From the NCBI GenBank assembly GCA_014656175.1, contig BNBX01000008.1, positions 372,950 to 436,949 on the forward strand: DNA of 64,000 nucleotides, given 5' to 3'. The translations under genes were made by a program, and so were the position numbers. This stretch comes from Streptomyces werraensis. Its GTDB lineage: Bacteria > Actinomycetota > Actinomycetes > Streptomycetales > Streptomycetaceae. The notes under the pieces are model-generated. The model was given only the letters and a program-made list of their open reading frames with translations. It did no database searches and was not told the DNA's origin. Below are positions 27,585 through 36,157 of this stretch, in pieces (position 1 is the first letter of the stretch; each line of letters opens with the position of its first letter).

Positions 27585-29003
27585 ATGTTCGATCCGGTCA
27601 TAGCGCCCAGCGGTACGCTGCTCGGCCTGCTCCAGCGGGGCCGCGGCGACGGCACACTGCACGCGCTCACCGCCCCGCGCTCCGAGGCGCTCGCGGCGCT
27701 GAACCACTGTGTGCTGCGCGACCCGCGCCACGACTGGCAGGTGGAGAACCGCTCCCTGTACTACGCCCGCCTCTACCTCGACCTGCACGGCGGACTCGAG
27801 GCGATCGAGGCGCACCTCTTCGACCCCGAGGACGTCCTCGACACCGACGAGTCACGCACCGGGCTCGCCCTCGCCGTGCTGGGCCACCTCGCCTCCTACG
27901 GCAGGCAGGACGCCCTGCACCTGTTGCGCAGGTACGCCGCCCAGGGCGCCAACTGGGCCTGGGCCCTCGACGAACTCGCCCTGCGCGACGACGACGCCGG
28001 CCTGCGCTCCCTCGCCGCCCCGGTGCTCGCGCGCTTCTCCACCGACGCCGAGGGCGAGGCCGAACTGGCCGCGACCGTGCGGGACGCCTTCGAACCCCGT
28101 CCCTGGCGGTTGTGGGCGGACGATCCGCGCCCCGCCGTCGCCACACGCGTACGCGCCGCCCAGGAGGCCGGCTCCTTCGACCGCTGGCAACGGCAGATGC
28201 GGGCCACCGGGCCACGCCCCGGCTGGAGCGTCCAGGCGGTGTTCGACTGGGCTCAGCAGGGCATGGACCGCGGCGCCGCCCTCCATGTGCCGGCCGCCCG
28301 CTGCCTCACCGCCGTGGCGGGCCCCGAGGATCGCCCGGAGATCGTCCGGGCGGCCCGGGACGGCTCCGACGGGGCCCGCTGCACAGCCTTGCGCTATCTC
28401 GCCGACACCGCCGATCCCGACGCCTTCGACCTGATCGAGGCCGCCGCGGCCGACGGCTCGACGGCCGTCGTGGACGCCGCAGTCGACGCTTTCGAACGCA
28501 TGCGCAGTGTCGCCGCCGTCGACCGGGCGCGGGGCTGGGCCCGCCGGCCCGACGCGCTCGGCGAGGCCGCCGCCCGCGTCCTCGCCTGCCGGGGCGGCAC
28601 ACGCGACCGTGACCTCGTCCTCGCGGCGCTCCGTGAGGCCGTACGGGGCGAAGGCCCCGACGCGACGACCCTGTGGACCCTCGTCGACGGCGCCGGACGC
28701 CTCGGCATCGTCTGTGCCGCACCCGTCCTGAGGCACGTCTACCGCGAGACCGCCTCCTCCCACCTCCGCGGCCGCGCCGCCCGCGCCCTCGCCGCCACCG
28801 ACCCGTCCTTCGCCACGGGCTTCGCCGTCGAGTGTCTCTGGGACTGCGAGGAGACCACCCGCGAGATCGCGGCGCGCCATGCCGAGACGGGGGACGCGCG
28901 TGTGGTGGACCGCCTCCGCCGCCTGGCCGCCGACCCGGCGGAAGAGGCGGAAGTACAGACGGCTGTCCGCAGCAGGATCGGCCCCGAAGGCACGGCTGTG
29001 TGA
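27585..29003 (+). CDS. HEAT-repeat-like protein
   Basis: This is a 472-residue, all-helical protein with repeated Ala/Leu/Asp-rich helix pairs, such as RCTALRYLADTADPDAFDL and LRGRAARALAATDPSFATGF. These look like degenerate HEAT repeats, so it is probably a scaffold. The N-terminal segment VENRSLYYARLYLDLHGGL is distinctive but I cannot link it to a named activity. ATG 27585 is chosen over GTG 27570 because GTGAGG lies at a proper distance before it. The 19-codon ORF lies just upstream. Confidence 0.82.
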   Translation: MFDPVIAPSGTLLGLLQRGRGDGTLHALTAPRSEALAALNHCVLRDPRHDWQVENRSLYYARLYLDLHGGLEAIEAHLFDPEDVLDTDESRTGLALAVLGHLASYGRQDALHLLRRYAAQGANWAWALDELALRDDDAGLRSLAAPVLARFSTDAEGEAELAATVRDAFEPRPWRLWADDPRPAVATRVRAAQEAGSFDRWQRQMRATGPRPGWSVQAVFDWAQQGMDRGAALHVPAARCLTAVAGPEDRPEIVRAARDGSDGARCTALRYLADTADPDAFDLIEAAAADGSTAVVDAAVDAFERMRSVAAVDRARGWARRPDALGEAAARVLACRGGTRDRDLVLAALREAVRGEGPDATTLWTLVDGAGRLGIVCAAPVLRHVYRETASSHLRGRAARALAATDPSFATGFAVECLWDCEETTREIAARHAETGDARVVDRLRRLAADPAEEAEVQTAVRSRIGPEGTAV

Positions 29004-29033
29004 CCCCGGGGCCACGCCCCGGACCCCGCTCCA

Positions 29034-29071
29034 CGAACGCCGGAAGGGCTGTCCGGCCCGTCCGGCGTTCG
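29034..29071. terminator. terminator between HEAT-repeat-like gene and pxpC
   Basis: A perfect 11-bp inverted repeat (CGAACGCCGGA / TCCGGCGTTCG) with a 16-nt loop lies between convergent genes. Confidence 0.8.
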
Positions 29072-29118
29072 AGGACGAGGCCCGCCGGGGCCGGCAGGGG
29101 GGGCCGAGGGCGCAGCCC

Positions 29119-30003
29119 TCAGGAACCTCGGCAACCGCGCGCCCGCGCGGAGACGAACCGCACAGCCGTCCCCGGCCGAGCCTGAGCCGCCGCAGGCAGA
29201 TCATCCGCGTGCACCACGCCGATCACCGGATACCCCCCGGTCGTCGGATGATCGGCAAGGAAAATCACCGGCGTCCCTGCCGGAGGCACCTGCACCGACC
29301 CCAGCACCATCCCCTCACTCGGCAACTCCTCCTTCCGCGCCCGCTCCAGCACCGGCCCCGTCGTCCGCACCCCGATGCGGTTGCTCGCCGGCGAGACACG
29401 GAACACCCCGGACAGGAACCGCCGCACCGCCTCGGCCGTGAACCAGTCGTCCCGCGGCCCGAGAGAGACCCGCAGCACCAGCTCGGACGGCGGTCCGGCC
29501 TGCGGAGCCACGTCCACGCGCGCGTCCACCCCCGTCGGCGCCCCGAGCGGCAGGACCGCCCCGTCCGTCAGCGGCGCCGGCCCCAGCCCGGACAGCAGGT
29601 CCGTGGACCGACTCCCGAGCACCGGCTCGACGGCCACCCCGCCGGACACGGCGACGTAGGCCCGTACCCCGAGCACCGCGGGCCCGACGTCCAGCACGGC
29701 CCCCGCCCGCACCCGCACCGGCGCGCCCCAGGCCGCGGGGCGGCCGTCCACCGTCACCCGGCACGGCGCTCCGGTGACCGCGACCGTGACGGCGGACCGC
29801 GGCCGCAGGGAACAGCCGTCGAGGGTGGTCTCCAGGACGGCCGCGTCCGGCCCGTTGCCCACCAGGCGGTTCGCGAGCGCGGCGGCAGGCCCGTCCAGCG
29901 CGCCGGAGCGGGGGACGCCCAGGTGGGCATGACCGGGCCGGCCGCGGTCCTGAACGGTCGTCAGGGCGCCCGCCCGGACGACGGAGAGCGCGCGGTCCGT
30001 CAT
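29119..30003 (-). CDS. pxpC: 5-oxoprolinase subunit PxpC (biotin-dependent carboxyltransferase fold)
   Basis: PxpC (KipA/YbgK type) acts with PxpA and PxpB in ATP-dependent cleavage of 5-oxoproline to glutamate. This 294-residue copy has the family blocks GALTTVQDRGRPGHAHLGVP near the N-terminus, GDGP-like LVGNGPDAAVLETTL, and the C-terminal PVIFLADHPTTGGYPVIG. It is the last gene of a five-gene minus-strand operon. Its ATG overlaps the stop of pxpB (ATGA at 30000-30003). Confidence 0.93.
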   Translation of the reverse strand: MTDRALSVVRAGALTTVQDRGRPGHAHLGVPRSGALDGPAAALANRLVGNGPDAAVLETTLDGCSLRPRSAVTVAVTGAPCRVTVDGRPAAWGAPVRVRAGAVLDVGPAVLGVRAYVAVSGGVAVEPVLGSRSTDLLSGLGPAPLTDGAVLPLGAPTGVDARVDVAPQAGPPSELVLRVSLGPRDDWFTAEAVRRFLSGVFRVSPASNRIGVRTTGPVLERARKEELPSEGMVLGSVQVPPAGTPVIFLADHPTTGGYPVIGVVHADDLPAAAQARPGTAVRFVSARARGCRGS

Positions 30004-30629
30004 GTCGCCGGCCCCTTCGAGGCCACCGGGACGAACCGCACGCGCGTGCCCGGCGAGAGCAGCGCGGCCGGCTCCCGGGTGTGGTCCCACAGCACGACGT
30101 CCGTGGTGCCGATGAGCTGCCACCCGCCGGGGGAGGAGCGCGGATAGACGCCCGTGTACGGCCCGGCGAGAGCCACCGAGCCCGCCGGGACCGACGTACG
30201 CGGGGCGGACCGGCGGGGGACCCCGTAGCGGGCGGGGAGGCCCGTGAGGTAACCGAAGCCGGGGGCGAAACCGCAGAAGGCCACCCGGAACTCGGCGTCC
30301 GCGTGGATCCGCGCCACCTCGCCCTCCGCGACACCCCAGTGCGCCGCCACGTCGGCCAGGTCCGGACCGTCGTACCGCACCGGTATCTCGACCGTCCCGG
30401 CCGCGCGCGGCGGCACGGGCGGCACCGGACGTGAGGTGAGTTCGGCGGCCAGGCGAGCGGGATCGGGCAGACCGTCGAGCAGCACCGTGCGCGCGCCCGG
30501 GACGATCTCACGGGCCGTCAGGGACCCCTCCGCGCGGCGGCGCAGCAGGTCCGCCAGGAGCGCCTGGGCATCCTCGCCCGGGGCGACCTCGACGAGCAGC
30601 GCGTCCGCGCCGACGGGCAGCGTCCTCAT
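30000..30629 (-). CDS. pxpB: 5-oxoprolinase subunit PxpB
   Basis: PxpB (KipI/YbgJ type, allophanate hydrolase subunit 1) forms a complex with PxpC. This 209-residue protein shows VEIPVRYDGPDL, AFCGFAPGFGYL and the nearby PRRSAPRTSVPAGSVALAG block typical of the family. In Bacillus the homologue also inhibits the KinA kinase, a second role that cannot be judged here. Both ends overlap neighbouring genes by four bases, so translation of pxpA-pxpB-pxpC is coupled. Confidence 0.93.
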   Translation of the reverse strand: MRTLPVGADALLVEVAPGEDAQALLADLLRRRAEGSLTAREIVPGARTVLLDGLPDPARLAAELTSRPVPPVPPRAAGTVEIPVRYDGPDLADVAAHWGVAEGEVARIHADAEFRVAFCGFAPGFGYLTGLPARYGVPRRSAPRTSVPAGSVALAGPYTGVYPRSSPGGWQLIGTTDVVLWDHTREPAALLSPGTRVRFVPVASKGPAT

Positions 30630-31384
30630 GCGAACGCCTCCACGCGGACCCCCGCCGCCTCCAACGCGTCCCGCACCTGCCGTGCCAGGTCCACCGCGCC
30701 CGGGGTGTCGCCGTGCAGACACAGGGAGCGGGCCCTCATCTCGATGCGGCGCCCCGAGAGCGCCACGACCTCGCCGCCGCGGGCCAGTTCCACCGAGCGC
30801 CGCAGTACGGCCTCCGGGTCGGTGACCAGGGCGCCCTCCTGACCGCGCGCCACCAGCGTGCCCTCGTCGGTGTACGCACGGTCCGCGAACGCCTCCTCGA
30901 CCGCGGGGAGCCCCGCCTTCGCGGCCAGCTCCAGCAGCCGTGAGCCGGGCAGGCCGAGCACGGGCAGCGTGGGGTCGGCGAGGAGCACCCCGTCGAGCAC
31001 CGCGCGCGCCTGCTCCTCGTCGCGCACCACCCGGTTGTAGAGCGCGCCGTGCGGCTTGACGTACGCGACGCGGGTCCCCGCCGCTCGGGCGAACACCTCC
31101 AGGGCGCCGATCTGGTACGCCACCTCGGCCGTCAGCTCGGCGGGCGGCACGTCCATCGCCCGCCGGCCGAACCCCGCCAGGTCCCGGTAGGAGACCTGGG
31201 CGCCGATCCGCACCCCGCGCGCGGCGGCGAGTTCGCACACCCGTCGCATGGTGGGCGCGTCCCCCGCGTGGAAGCCGCAGGCCACGTTGGCGCTGGTCAC
31301 CACCGACAGCAGCCGCTCGTCGTCGGTGAGCGTCCAGCGGCCGAAGCCCTCACCGAGGTCGGCGTTCAGATCGATCGAGATCAT
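30626..31384 (-). CDS. pxpA: 5-oxoprolinase subunit PxpA (LamB/YcsF family)
   Basis: PxpA binds 5-oxoproline and, with PxpBC, opens the ring. This 252-residue protein has the family N-terminus IDLNADLGEGFG, the SANVACGFHAGD motif and VKPHGALYN, all conserved in LamB/YcsF proteins. It lies 36 nt downstream of the DUF1445 gene and overlaps pxpB by four bases. The complete PxpABC set shows this is a functional pyroglutamate-degrading module. Confidence 0.95.
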   Translation of the reverse strand: MISIDLNADLGEGFGRWTLTDDERLLSVVTSANVACGFHAGDAPTMRRVCELAAARGVRIGAQVSYRDLAGFGRRAMDVPPAELTAEVAYQIGALEVFARAAGTRVAYVKPHGALYNRVVRDEEQARAVLDGVLLADPTLPVLGLPGSRLLELAAKAGLPAVEEAFADRAYTDEGTLVARGQEGALVTDPEAVLRRSVELARGGEVVALSGRRIEMRARSLCLHGDTPGAVDLARQVRDALEAAGVRVEAFA

Positions 31385-31420
31385 GGGTCCTTCGTTTCTT
31401 CGTGCGGGTGAGGGCGCCGG

Positions 31421-32269
31421 TCAGAACACGCGGAACTGCTCGTCGCGGGCGTCGCCGACGAACATCCGGCCCGGCGCGTGGGTGAGGGCGAACGGCGGCC
31501 GGGACGCCATGACCGCGGCCTGCGGGGTGACCCCGCACGCCCAGAACACCGGGATGTCGTCCGGGGCGAGCTCCACCCGGTCGCCGAAGTCGGGACGGTC
31601 CAGGTCCTCGACGCCGAGTGCGGACGGGTCGCCGCAGTGCACCGGGGCGCCGTGCACAGCGGGCATCAGACTGCTCTCCCGGATGGCCGCGTCGAGGTGC
31701 TCCGGCGGCACCGGACGCATCGACACCACCATCGGGCCGCTCAGCCGCCCCGCCGGACGGCACTGCCACGTCGTCCGGTACATCGGGACGTTCCGGCCCT
31801 GCTCGACATGGCGCAGCGGCACCCCGGCCGCAGCGAGCGCCCACTCGAAGGTGAAGCTGCAGCCGATGAGGAACGACACCAGGTCGTCCCGCCAGTAGGC
31901 CCGTACGTCCGTCGGCTCGTCCACCAGTTCGCCGTCCTCCCACACCCGGTAGCGCGGCAGATCGGTGCGCAGGTCGGCGTCGGAGGCGAGCACCGTGGAC
32001 GTCGAACCGGCGTCGGTGACGTCGAGGAGCGGGCACGCGCGGGGGTTGCGCTGGCAGAACAGCAGCATGTCGTACGCCCAGTCCGCGGGCACGGAGACGA
32101 GATTGGCCTGGGCGTACCCGGCGGCCACGCCGGCCGTGGGGATCGCCAGGCCCTCCCGGAAGCGGGCGCGGGCCGTCCGCGGGCTCCACGCGCGCGTGGT
32201 GTCGTCCGCGAGGACCACGGGGCGGTCGTCCACGGCGGTGCGGGCGCCGTCGTCGAAGGGGGTGGTCAC
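31421..32269 (-). CDS. DUF1445 protein, D-glutamate cyclase homologue
   Basis: This is a 282-residue DUF1445 (putative hydro-lyase) protein. The conserved block SFLIGCSFTFEWAL and the ending VFWACGVTPQAAV are typical. Its mammalian relative DGLUCY interconverts D-glutamate and 5-oxo-D-proline. In an operon with PxpABC, a role in supplying or removing 5-oxoproline or D-glutamate is plausible, but it is inferred from context. It starts at GTG 32269, overlapping the MFS stop by four bases (GTGA). Confidence 0.88.
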   Translation of the reverse strand: MTTPFDDGARTAVDDRPVVLADDTTRAWSPRTARARFREGLAIPTAGVAAGYAQANLVSVPADWAYDMLLFCQRNPRACPLLDVTDAGSTSTVLASDADLRTDLPRYRVWEDGELVDEPTDVRAYWRDDLVSFLIGCSFTFEWALAAAGVPLRHVEQGRNVPMYRTTWQCRPAGRLSGPMVVSMRPVPPEHLDAAIRESSLMPAVHGAPVHCGDPSALGVEDLDRPDFGDRVELAPDDIPVFWACGVTPQAAVMASRPPFALTHAPGRMFVGDARDEQFRVF

Positions 32270-33588
32270 TCGAGCTCCTTTCCGCGCGTCTCCGGCAGCC
32301 CGAGCAGCGCGAGCGCGGCCAGGCCGTAGCCGATCGCGCCGAAGACCAGGGCGCCGCCGACGCCCCAGCTGTCGGCGAGGAAGCCGACGGTGGTGGGGAA
32401 GACGGCGCCGACGGCGCGGCCGGTGTTGTAGGTGAAACCCTGTCCGGTGCCGCGCACGGCCGTGGGGTACAGCTCGCTCAGGTAGGAGCCGAAGCCGCTG
32501 AAGATGGCCGACATGCAGAACCCGAGCGGGAACCCGAGCACCAGGACGAGGGTGTTGGCGCCGCTGGGGATGTTCGTGTACGCGACGATGCACACCGCCG
32601 ACAGGAGGGCGAACAGCCAGATGTTGCGCCGGCGCCCCAGCAGGTCGGTGAGGTAACCGCCCGTCAGATAGCCGAGGAACGCGCCCGAGATGAGGAACGT
32701 GAGGTAGCCGCCGGTGCCCACGACCGACAGGTCCCGCTCGGTCTTGAGGTAGGTCGGCACCCAGGTGGCGAGGGTGTAGTAGCCGCCCTGCACGCCGGTG
32801 GAGAGCAGCACGGCGAACACGGTGGTGCGCAGCAGCCCGGGGGAGCCCGCACGGGACGGCCGGAAGATCGCCGCGAAGGATCCCTTGCTCGCGCTCTCCT
32901 CGCGCGCGGCGGCCGCCTCCGGCGCGTCCTGCACGCTGCGCCGCACCCACACCACGAGCAGTGCGGGCAGCGCGCCGGTCCAGAACATCACGCGCCAGGC
33001 CAGGTCGCCGTCGACCAGCGAGAAGACCGCCGTGTAGACGATCACGGCCAGGGCCCAGCCCACGGCCCACGCGCTCTGCACCGCGCCGAGTGTGCGGCCC
33101 CGGTGCTTGGCGCCGGCGTACTCGGCGACCAGGATCGCGCCGACCGCCCACTCGCCGCCGAAGCCGAGGCCCTGGAGGGCACGGAAGACCAGCAGTGTCT
33201 CGTAGTTGGGGGCGAAGCCGCAGGCCACGGTGAACACCGCGTAGGTGATCACGGTCAGCAGCAGTGCCTCGACCCGGCCGATGCGGTCCGCGAGGACGCC
33301 CGCGAGGGCGCCGCCGACGGCCGAGACGATGAGGGTCACGGTGGTCAGCAGTCCGGTCTGACCGCTGTTCAGGCCGAAGTAGGCGGACAGCGCCACCATC
33401 GTCAGCGGCAGCGTGAAGTAGTCGTACGAGTCCAGGGCATAGCCGCCGAAAGCTCCGCCGAAGGCGCGGCGGCCGCGCGGGCCGAGCGCGCGCAGCCAGC
33501 CGAACGCCCCGTCCTCGGAAGGGGGTTCGGGCTTGACGGGGCGTGGGGTTCCGGTCAGGGCGCCTGACGGAGGAGGGGTCGTGCTCAT
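32266..33588 (-). CDS. MFS transporter of the 5-oxoproline operon
   Basis: This is a 440-residue transporter with 12 predicted membrane segments. It has the metabolite:H+ symporter signature region (GVLADRIGRVEALLLTV after the second segment, and ALQGLGFGGEWAVGA). ATG 33588 follows a GAGGTG ribosome-binding site. As the first gene of the pxp operon it probably imports pyroglutamate or a related organic acid. That substrate is inferred from the operon only. It is divergent from the GntR gene, with a palindromic operator between them. Confidence 0.87.
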   Translation of the reverse strand: MSTTPPPSGALTGTPRPVKPEPPSEDGAFGWLRALGPRGRRAFGGAFGGYALDSYDYFTLPLTMVALSAYFGLNSGQTGLLTTVTLIVSAVGGALAGVLADRIGRVEALLLTVITYAVFTVACGFAPNYETLLVFRALQGLGFGGEWAVGAILVAEYAGAKHRGRTLGAVQSAWAVGWALAVIVYTAVFSLVDGDLAWRVMFWTGALPALLVVWVRRSVQDAPEAAAAREESASKGSFAAIFRPSRAGSPGLLRTTVFAVLLSTGVQGGYYTLATWVPTYLKTERDLSVVGTGGYLTFLISGAFLGYLTGGYLTDLLGRRRNIWLFALLSAVCIVAYTNIPSGANTLVLVLGFPLGFCMSAIFSGFGSYLSELYPTAVRGTGQGFTYNTGRAVGAVFPTTVGFLADSWGVGGALVFGAIGYGLAALALLGLPETRGKELE

Positions 33589-33655
33589 GGGCACCTCGCA
33601 GAGGGGGACGGGGGTGCAAGGAAGGGTGAGCCGTGCCGATGCCTCAGCAAGGTAG

Positions 33656-33674
33656 AGGATCGTTGAACGATCCT
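33656..33674. promoter_or_regulatory. perfect 19-bp palindrome, FadR-type GntR operator
   Basis: AGGATCGTT-G-AACGATCCT has two perfect 9-bp arms around one base. Its core TCGTTGAACGA fits the FadR-subfamily consensus TNGTNNNACNA exactly. It lies in the 133-bp gap between the divergent MFS and GntR starts, so it probably controls both the pxp operon and the regulator. Confidence 0.85.
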
Positions 33675-33721
33675 TCAATACCCATGTTGTCTCGTCCTTC
33701 CGGGTGCGCTTGAATTCCGGC

Positions 33722-34417
33722 ATGGCAGAGCAGACGAGCGGACTGGCCGACGACCGTGCCCTGCTGGGCAGGACCAGCACCGCCGAGCGCGTCGCGGACA
33801 TCCTCAGGAGCCGCATCGCCGAAGGGTTCTTCCCGCCCGGCACCCGGCTCTCGGAGGACAGCATCGGCGGCGCCCTCGGGGTGTCCCGCAACACGCTCCG
33901 CGAGGCGTTCCGGCTGCTCACGCACGAACGGCTGCTCGTCCACGAGCTCAACCGGGGCGTGTTCGTACGGGTGCTGACCGTCGAGGACGTTGAGGACATC
34001 TACCGCACCCGCCGGCTCGTCGAATGCGCCGTCGTACGAGGACTCGGCGAGCCGCCCTACGCCCTCGACGGGCTCGTCCAGGCGGTCGAGAAGGGGCGGC
34101 GGGCGGCCCGCGAAGGTGACTGGAAAGCGGTGGGTACGGCCAACATCCACTTCCACCAGGAACTGGTCGCCCTCGCCTCCGGCGAGCGCACCGCCGAGCT
34201 GATGCGCAGCGTGTTCGCCGAACTCCGGCTCGCCTTCCACGTGGTGGACGAGCCGCAGCGGCTGCACGAACCGTACATCGCACGAAATGTCGAGATTCTC
34301 CAGGCTCTTGAGGCGGGCGACCGGGACGCGGCCGAACGCCTGCTCGCCGCCTATCTCGACGTGTCGCTGGAACGGGTGGTGGAGGTCTACCGGCGCCGGG
34401 TGGGCGAAGGGGACTAG
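33722..34417 (+). CDS. GntR-family (FadR/FCD) transcriptional regulator
   Basis: This is a 231-residue regulator. The winged-helix domain (about 20-85: PPGTRLSEDSIGGALGVSRNT) is followed by an FCD-type helical ligand domain (about 90-225). Likely metal or ligand residues lie in ANIHFHQELV and LAFHVVDEPQRLHEPY. ATG 33722 is preferred; GTG 33704 is an in-frame alternative six codons upstream. It is divergent from the MFS-DUF1445-pxpABC operon and is presumably its repressor, perhaps relieved by 5-oxoproline. Confidence 0.92.
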   Translation: MAEQTSGLADDRALLGRTSTAERVADILRSRIAEGFFPPGTRLSEDSIGGALGVSRNTLREAFRLLTHERLLVHELNRGVFVRVLTVEDVEDIYRTRRLVECAVVRGLGEPPYALDGLVQAVEKGRRAAREGDWKAVGTANIHFHQELVALASGERTAELMRSVFAELRLAFHVVDEPQRLHEPYIARNVEILQALEAGDRDAAERLLAAYLDVSLERVVEVYRRRVGEGD

Positions 34418-34507
34418 GCCCGCACGGCAACCCGTCCCCGCAGACGGTCCGCAGGTCGGGCGCCGGGGCGCAACTGCCTCGTTTGGGCCGTTGTCGGACC
34501 GAGGACC

Positions 34508-34513
34508 TAGTCT
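34508..34513 (+). promoter_or_regulatory. -10 element for a leaderless SMC-like operon
   Basis: TAGTCT lies 7 nt before GTG 34521, and no Shine-Dalgarno precedes that start. This spacing places the transcription start at the GTG. A weak -35-like TTGGGC is found 19 bp upstream. Confidence 0.6.
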
Positions 34514-34520
34514 GTGCACC

Positions 34521-36047
34521 GTGACTTCGCCTGCATCGACGGACAGCGTTCCGCCCCAGCTCAGCGCGGGGCCGCGCCCCGCGCCGGGCCCGGCCGCCGA
34601 CGAGGGGCTGGCGCGGCGGCTGCGCGCGCTCGCGTGCACCGCGCCGCTGCACGACCTGGACACCCGCAAGGCCAATCTCGCGGGCGAGTACTCGGTGTAC
34701 GGCATGGCGGAGATCGCGCTCGCCGCCATCGACCTGGTCACGCTCAACATGGACTTCGACACCGGCGCCGACCACGAACAGATCGTCGCCCGGCTCCTCC
34801 CGCGCGTCGCCGCCCAGGCCCCCGGGCGCCCCGCCGCCGAGCACGAGCGGGTGGCCCGCTGGGTCCTGGAGAACCTGATCAACGTCGGCAGCGTCGACCG
34901 CGGTTTCCGCGCGGTGTACGGCGTCTTCGGACCGGACGGCACCTACGTCCGCCGCGACTACGACTTCAAGCTGATCGAGGAGGTCCCGGGCCCCGGCGGC
35001 ACGGTGTACCTGCGCACCACCGACGAGGCGGTCAACGTCCTGGTCGGCGCCCTCGACACCGACGTCACCAGCGCCCAGATCGCCGCCGAGGTCAAGCTCG
35101 AGGTGCTGATCAGCCGGGGCAGGCTCGCCGACGCCCAGCTCGCCGCCGAACAGGCCCGCTACCGCACGGTGCAGTACTCCGAGACCCTGCGCCGCGCCCT
35201 GGAGGCCACCCGGCGCAACGTCCGCGCGGTGGACTGGCTCAGCGCCGTGCCCGACATGATCGCCGAGGCTCTCGACCACGTGGCCGACCGCTACCGCCAC
35301 GAGAACGCCATCCTCACCAACATCCGCAAGGCCCGCGACGAGTCCGAGGACCCCGAGCACAAGCGCCGCGCCGCCGAGCTGGTGGACATCGTCAAGGACT
35401 GCATCCGGCGCCACACCCAGCTGCAGTCCCGGCTCCTGGAGGCAGGCCCGCTGTTCCGCGCCGAGCAGGACCGGCAGGCCTTCGCCACGCCCGCCGCGGC
35501 CGCCGGCACCGACCTGTACGGCCAGCTCCTCGCCCCGCTGCTGCCGCTCCCCGTGGAGCAGGCGTCCCGGGTCACCGACGCGTTCTTCGCCCACGGCACC
35601 GGACTGCGCACGCCCGTCTCCGTCCGGGTCGCCGACCTCGTCGAGATCCTGCTGACCCCGCCCGTGGAGCGGGAGCACCTCGGCGCCGAGATGCCCGAGC
35701 CGGACCTCATCGCCACGCCCGACGACAGCCGCTTCAGCGAGGAACAGCTCGCCGCCGCCACCGCACTGCTCGACCTCCCGGCCGACGCGCCCCGCCGGCT
35801 GTCCGGGCTGCTCGCCGAGGCCCGCCGCAAGGACCCCGAGCTGCCCTACCTGGTCGCCCTGCTGGCCGTTCACGCCGCCAGCCCGCCCGTCGGCACCGCC
35901 TACCGCCAGGGCGAGCCGAAGCTGCTGTTCGCCGTGGACGACGGCACCGAGCTCGACGACCCCGAGTTCGGCGGCGCCGACCTCATCGTGGGCACGGCCC
36001 TGCTGGACGCGGCGGGCATGGCCGCGGACCGTACGGAGGCGGCATGA
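34521..36047 (+). CDS. putative kleisin-like (MksF/JetA-type) subunit of an SMC-like complex
   Basis: This is a 508-residue, mostly helical protein with no domain I can name with certainty. The first 35 residues are Pro/Ala-rich. A conserved-looking block follows (LDTRKANLAGEYSVYGMAEI), with a winged-helix-like region at about 110-160. A long charged helical stretch at about 190-316 (AADAQLAAEQARYRT… KRRAAELVDIVKD style) could form coiled coil. It is the first gene of an operon whose last gene is a giant SMC/MukB-like ATPase. Size and position match the F/A subunit of MukBEF, MksBEF and Wadjet systems, but the kleisin assignment is inference. Translation probably starts on a leaderless mRNA. 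Confidence 0.7.
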   Translation: MTSPASTDSVPPQLSAGPRPAPGPAADEGLARRLRALACTAPLHDLDTRKANLAGEYSVYGMAEIALAAIDLVTLNMDFDTGADHEQIVARLLPRVAAQAPGRPAAEHERVARWVLENLINVGSVDRGFRAVYGVFGPDGTYVRRDYDFKLIEEVPGPGGTVYLRTTDEAVNVLVGALDTDVTSAQIAAEVKLEVLISRGRLADAQLAAEQARYRTVQYSETLRRALEATRRNVRAVDWLSAVPDMIAEALDHVADRYRHENAILTNIRKARDESEDPEHKRRAAELVDIVKDCIRRHTQLQSRLLEAGPLFRAEQDRQAFATPAAAAGTDLYGQLLAPLLPLPVEQASRVTDAFFAHGTGLRTPVSVRVADLVEILLTPPVEREHLGAEMPEPDLIATPDDSRFSEEQLAAATALLDLPADAPRRLSGLLAEARRKDPELPYLVALLAVHAASPPVGTAYRQGEPKLLFAVDDGTELDDPEFGGADLIVGTALLDAAGMAADRTEAA

Positions 36048-36157
36048 CCGAGACACCGGCACCCCGCGTCCACGCCTGCCGCCTCCACGGCCCCAGCGGC
36101 CCCCGCGGCTGCATCCCCCGCACCGACACCGCACGCACCGAGGAGCCCCGACCGTGA
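36044..36157 (+). CDS. 37-residue ORF overlapping both neighbours by 4 nt
   Basis: The ORF starts in the stop of the kleisin-like gene (ATGA, 36044-36047) and ends in the start of the next gene (GTGA, 36154-36157). It has its own GGAGG ribosome-binding site 4 nt before ATG. The peptide is rich in Pro, Arg and Thr and contains His10, Cys12, His15 and Cys23 (HACRLHGPSGPRGC), which could bind a metal. Without it the two larger genes would be separated by 106 nt. Perfect coupling on both sides argues for a real gene or a coupling device. There is no known homologue to my knowledge. Confidence 0.55.
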   Translation: MTETPAPRVHACRLHGPSGPRGCIPRTDTARTEEPRP

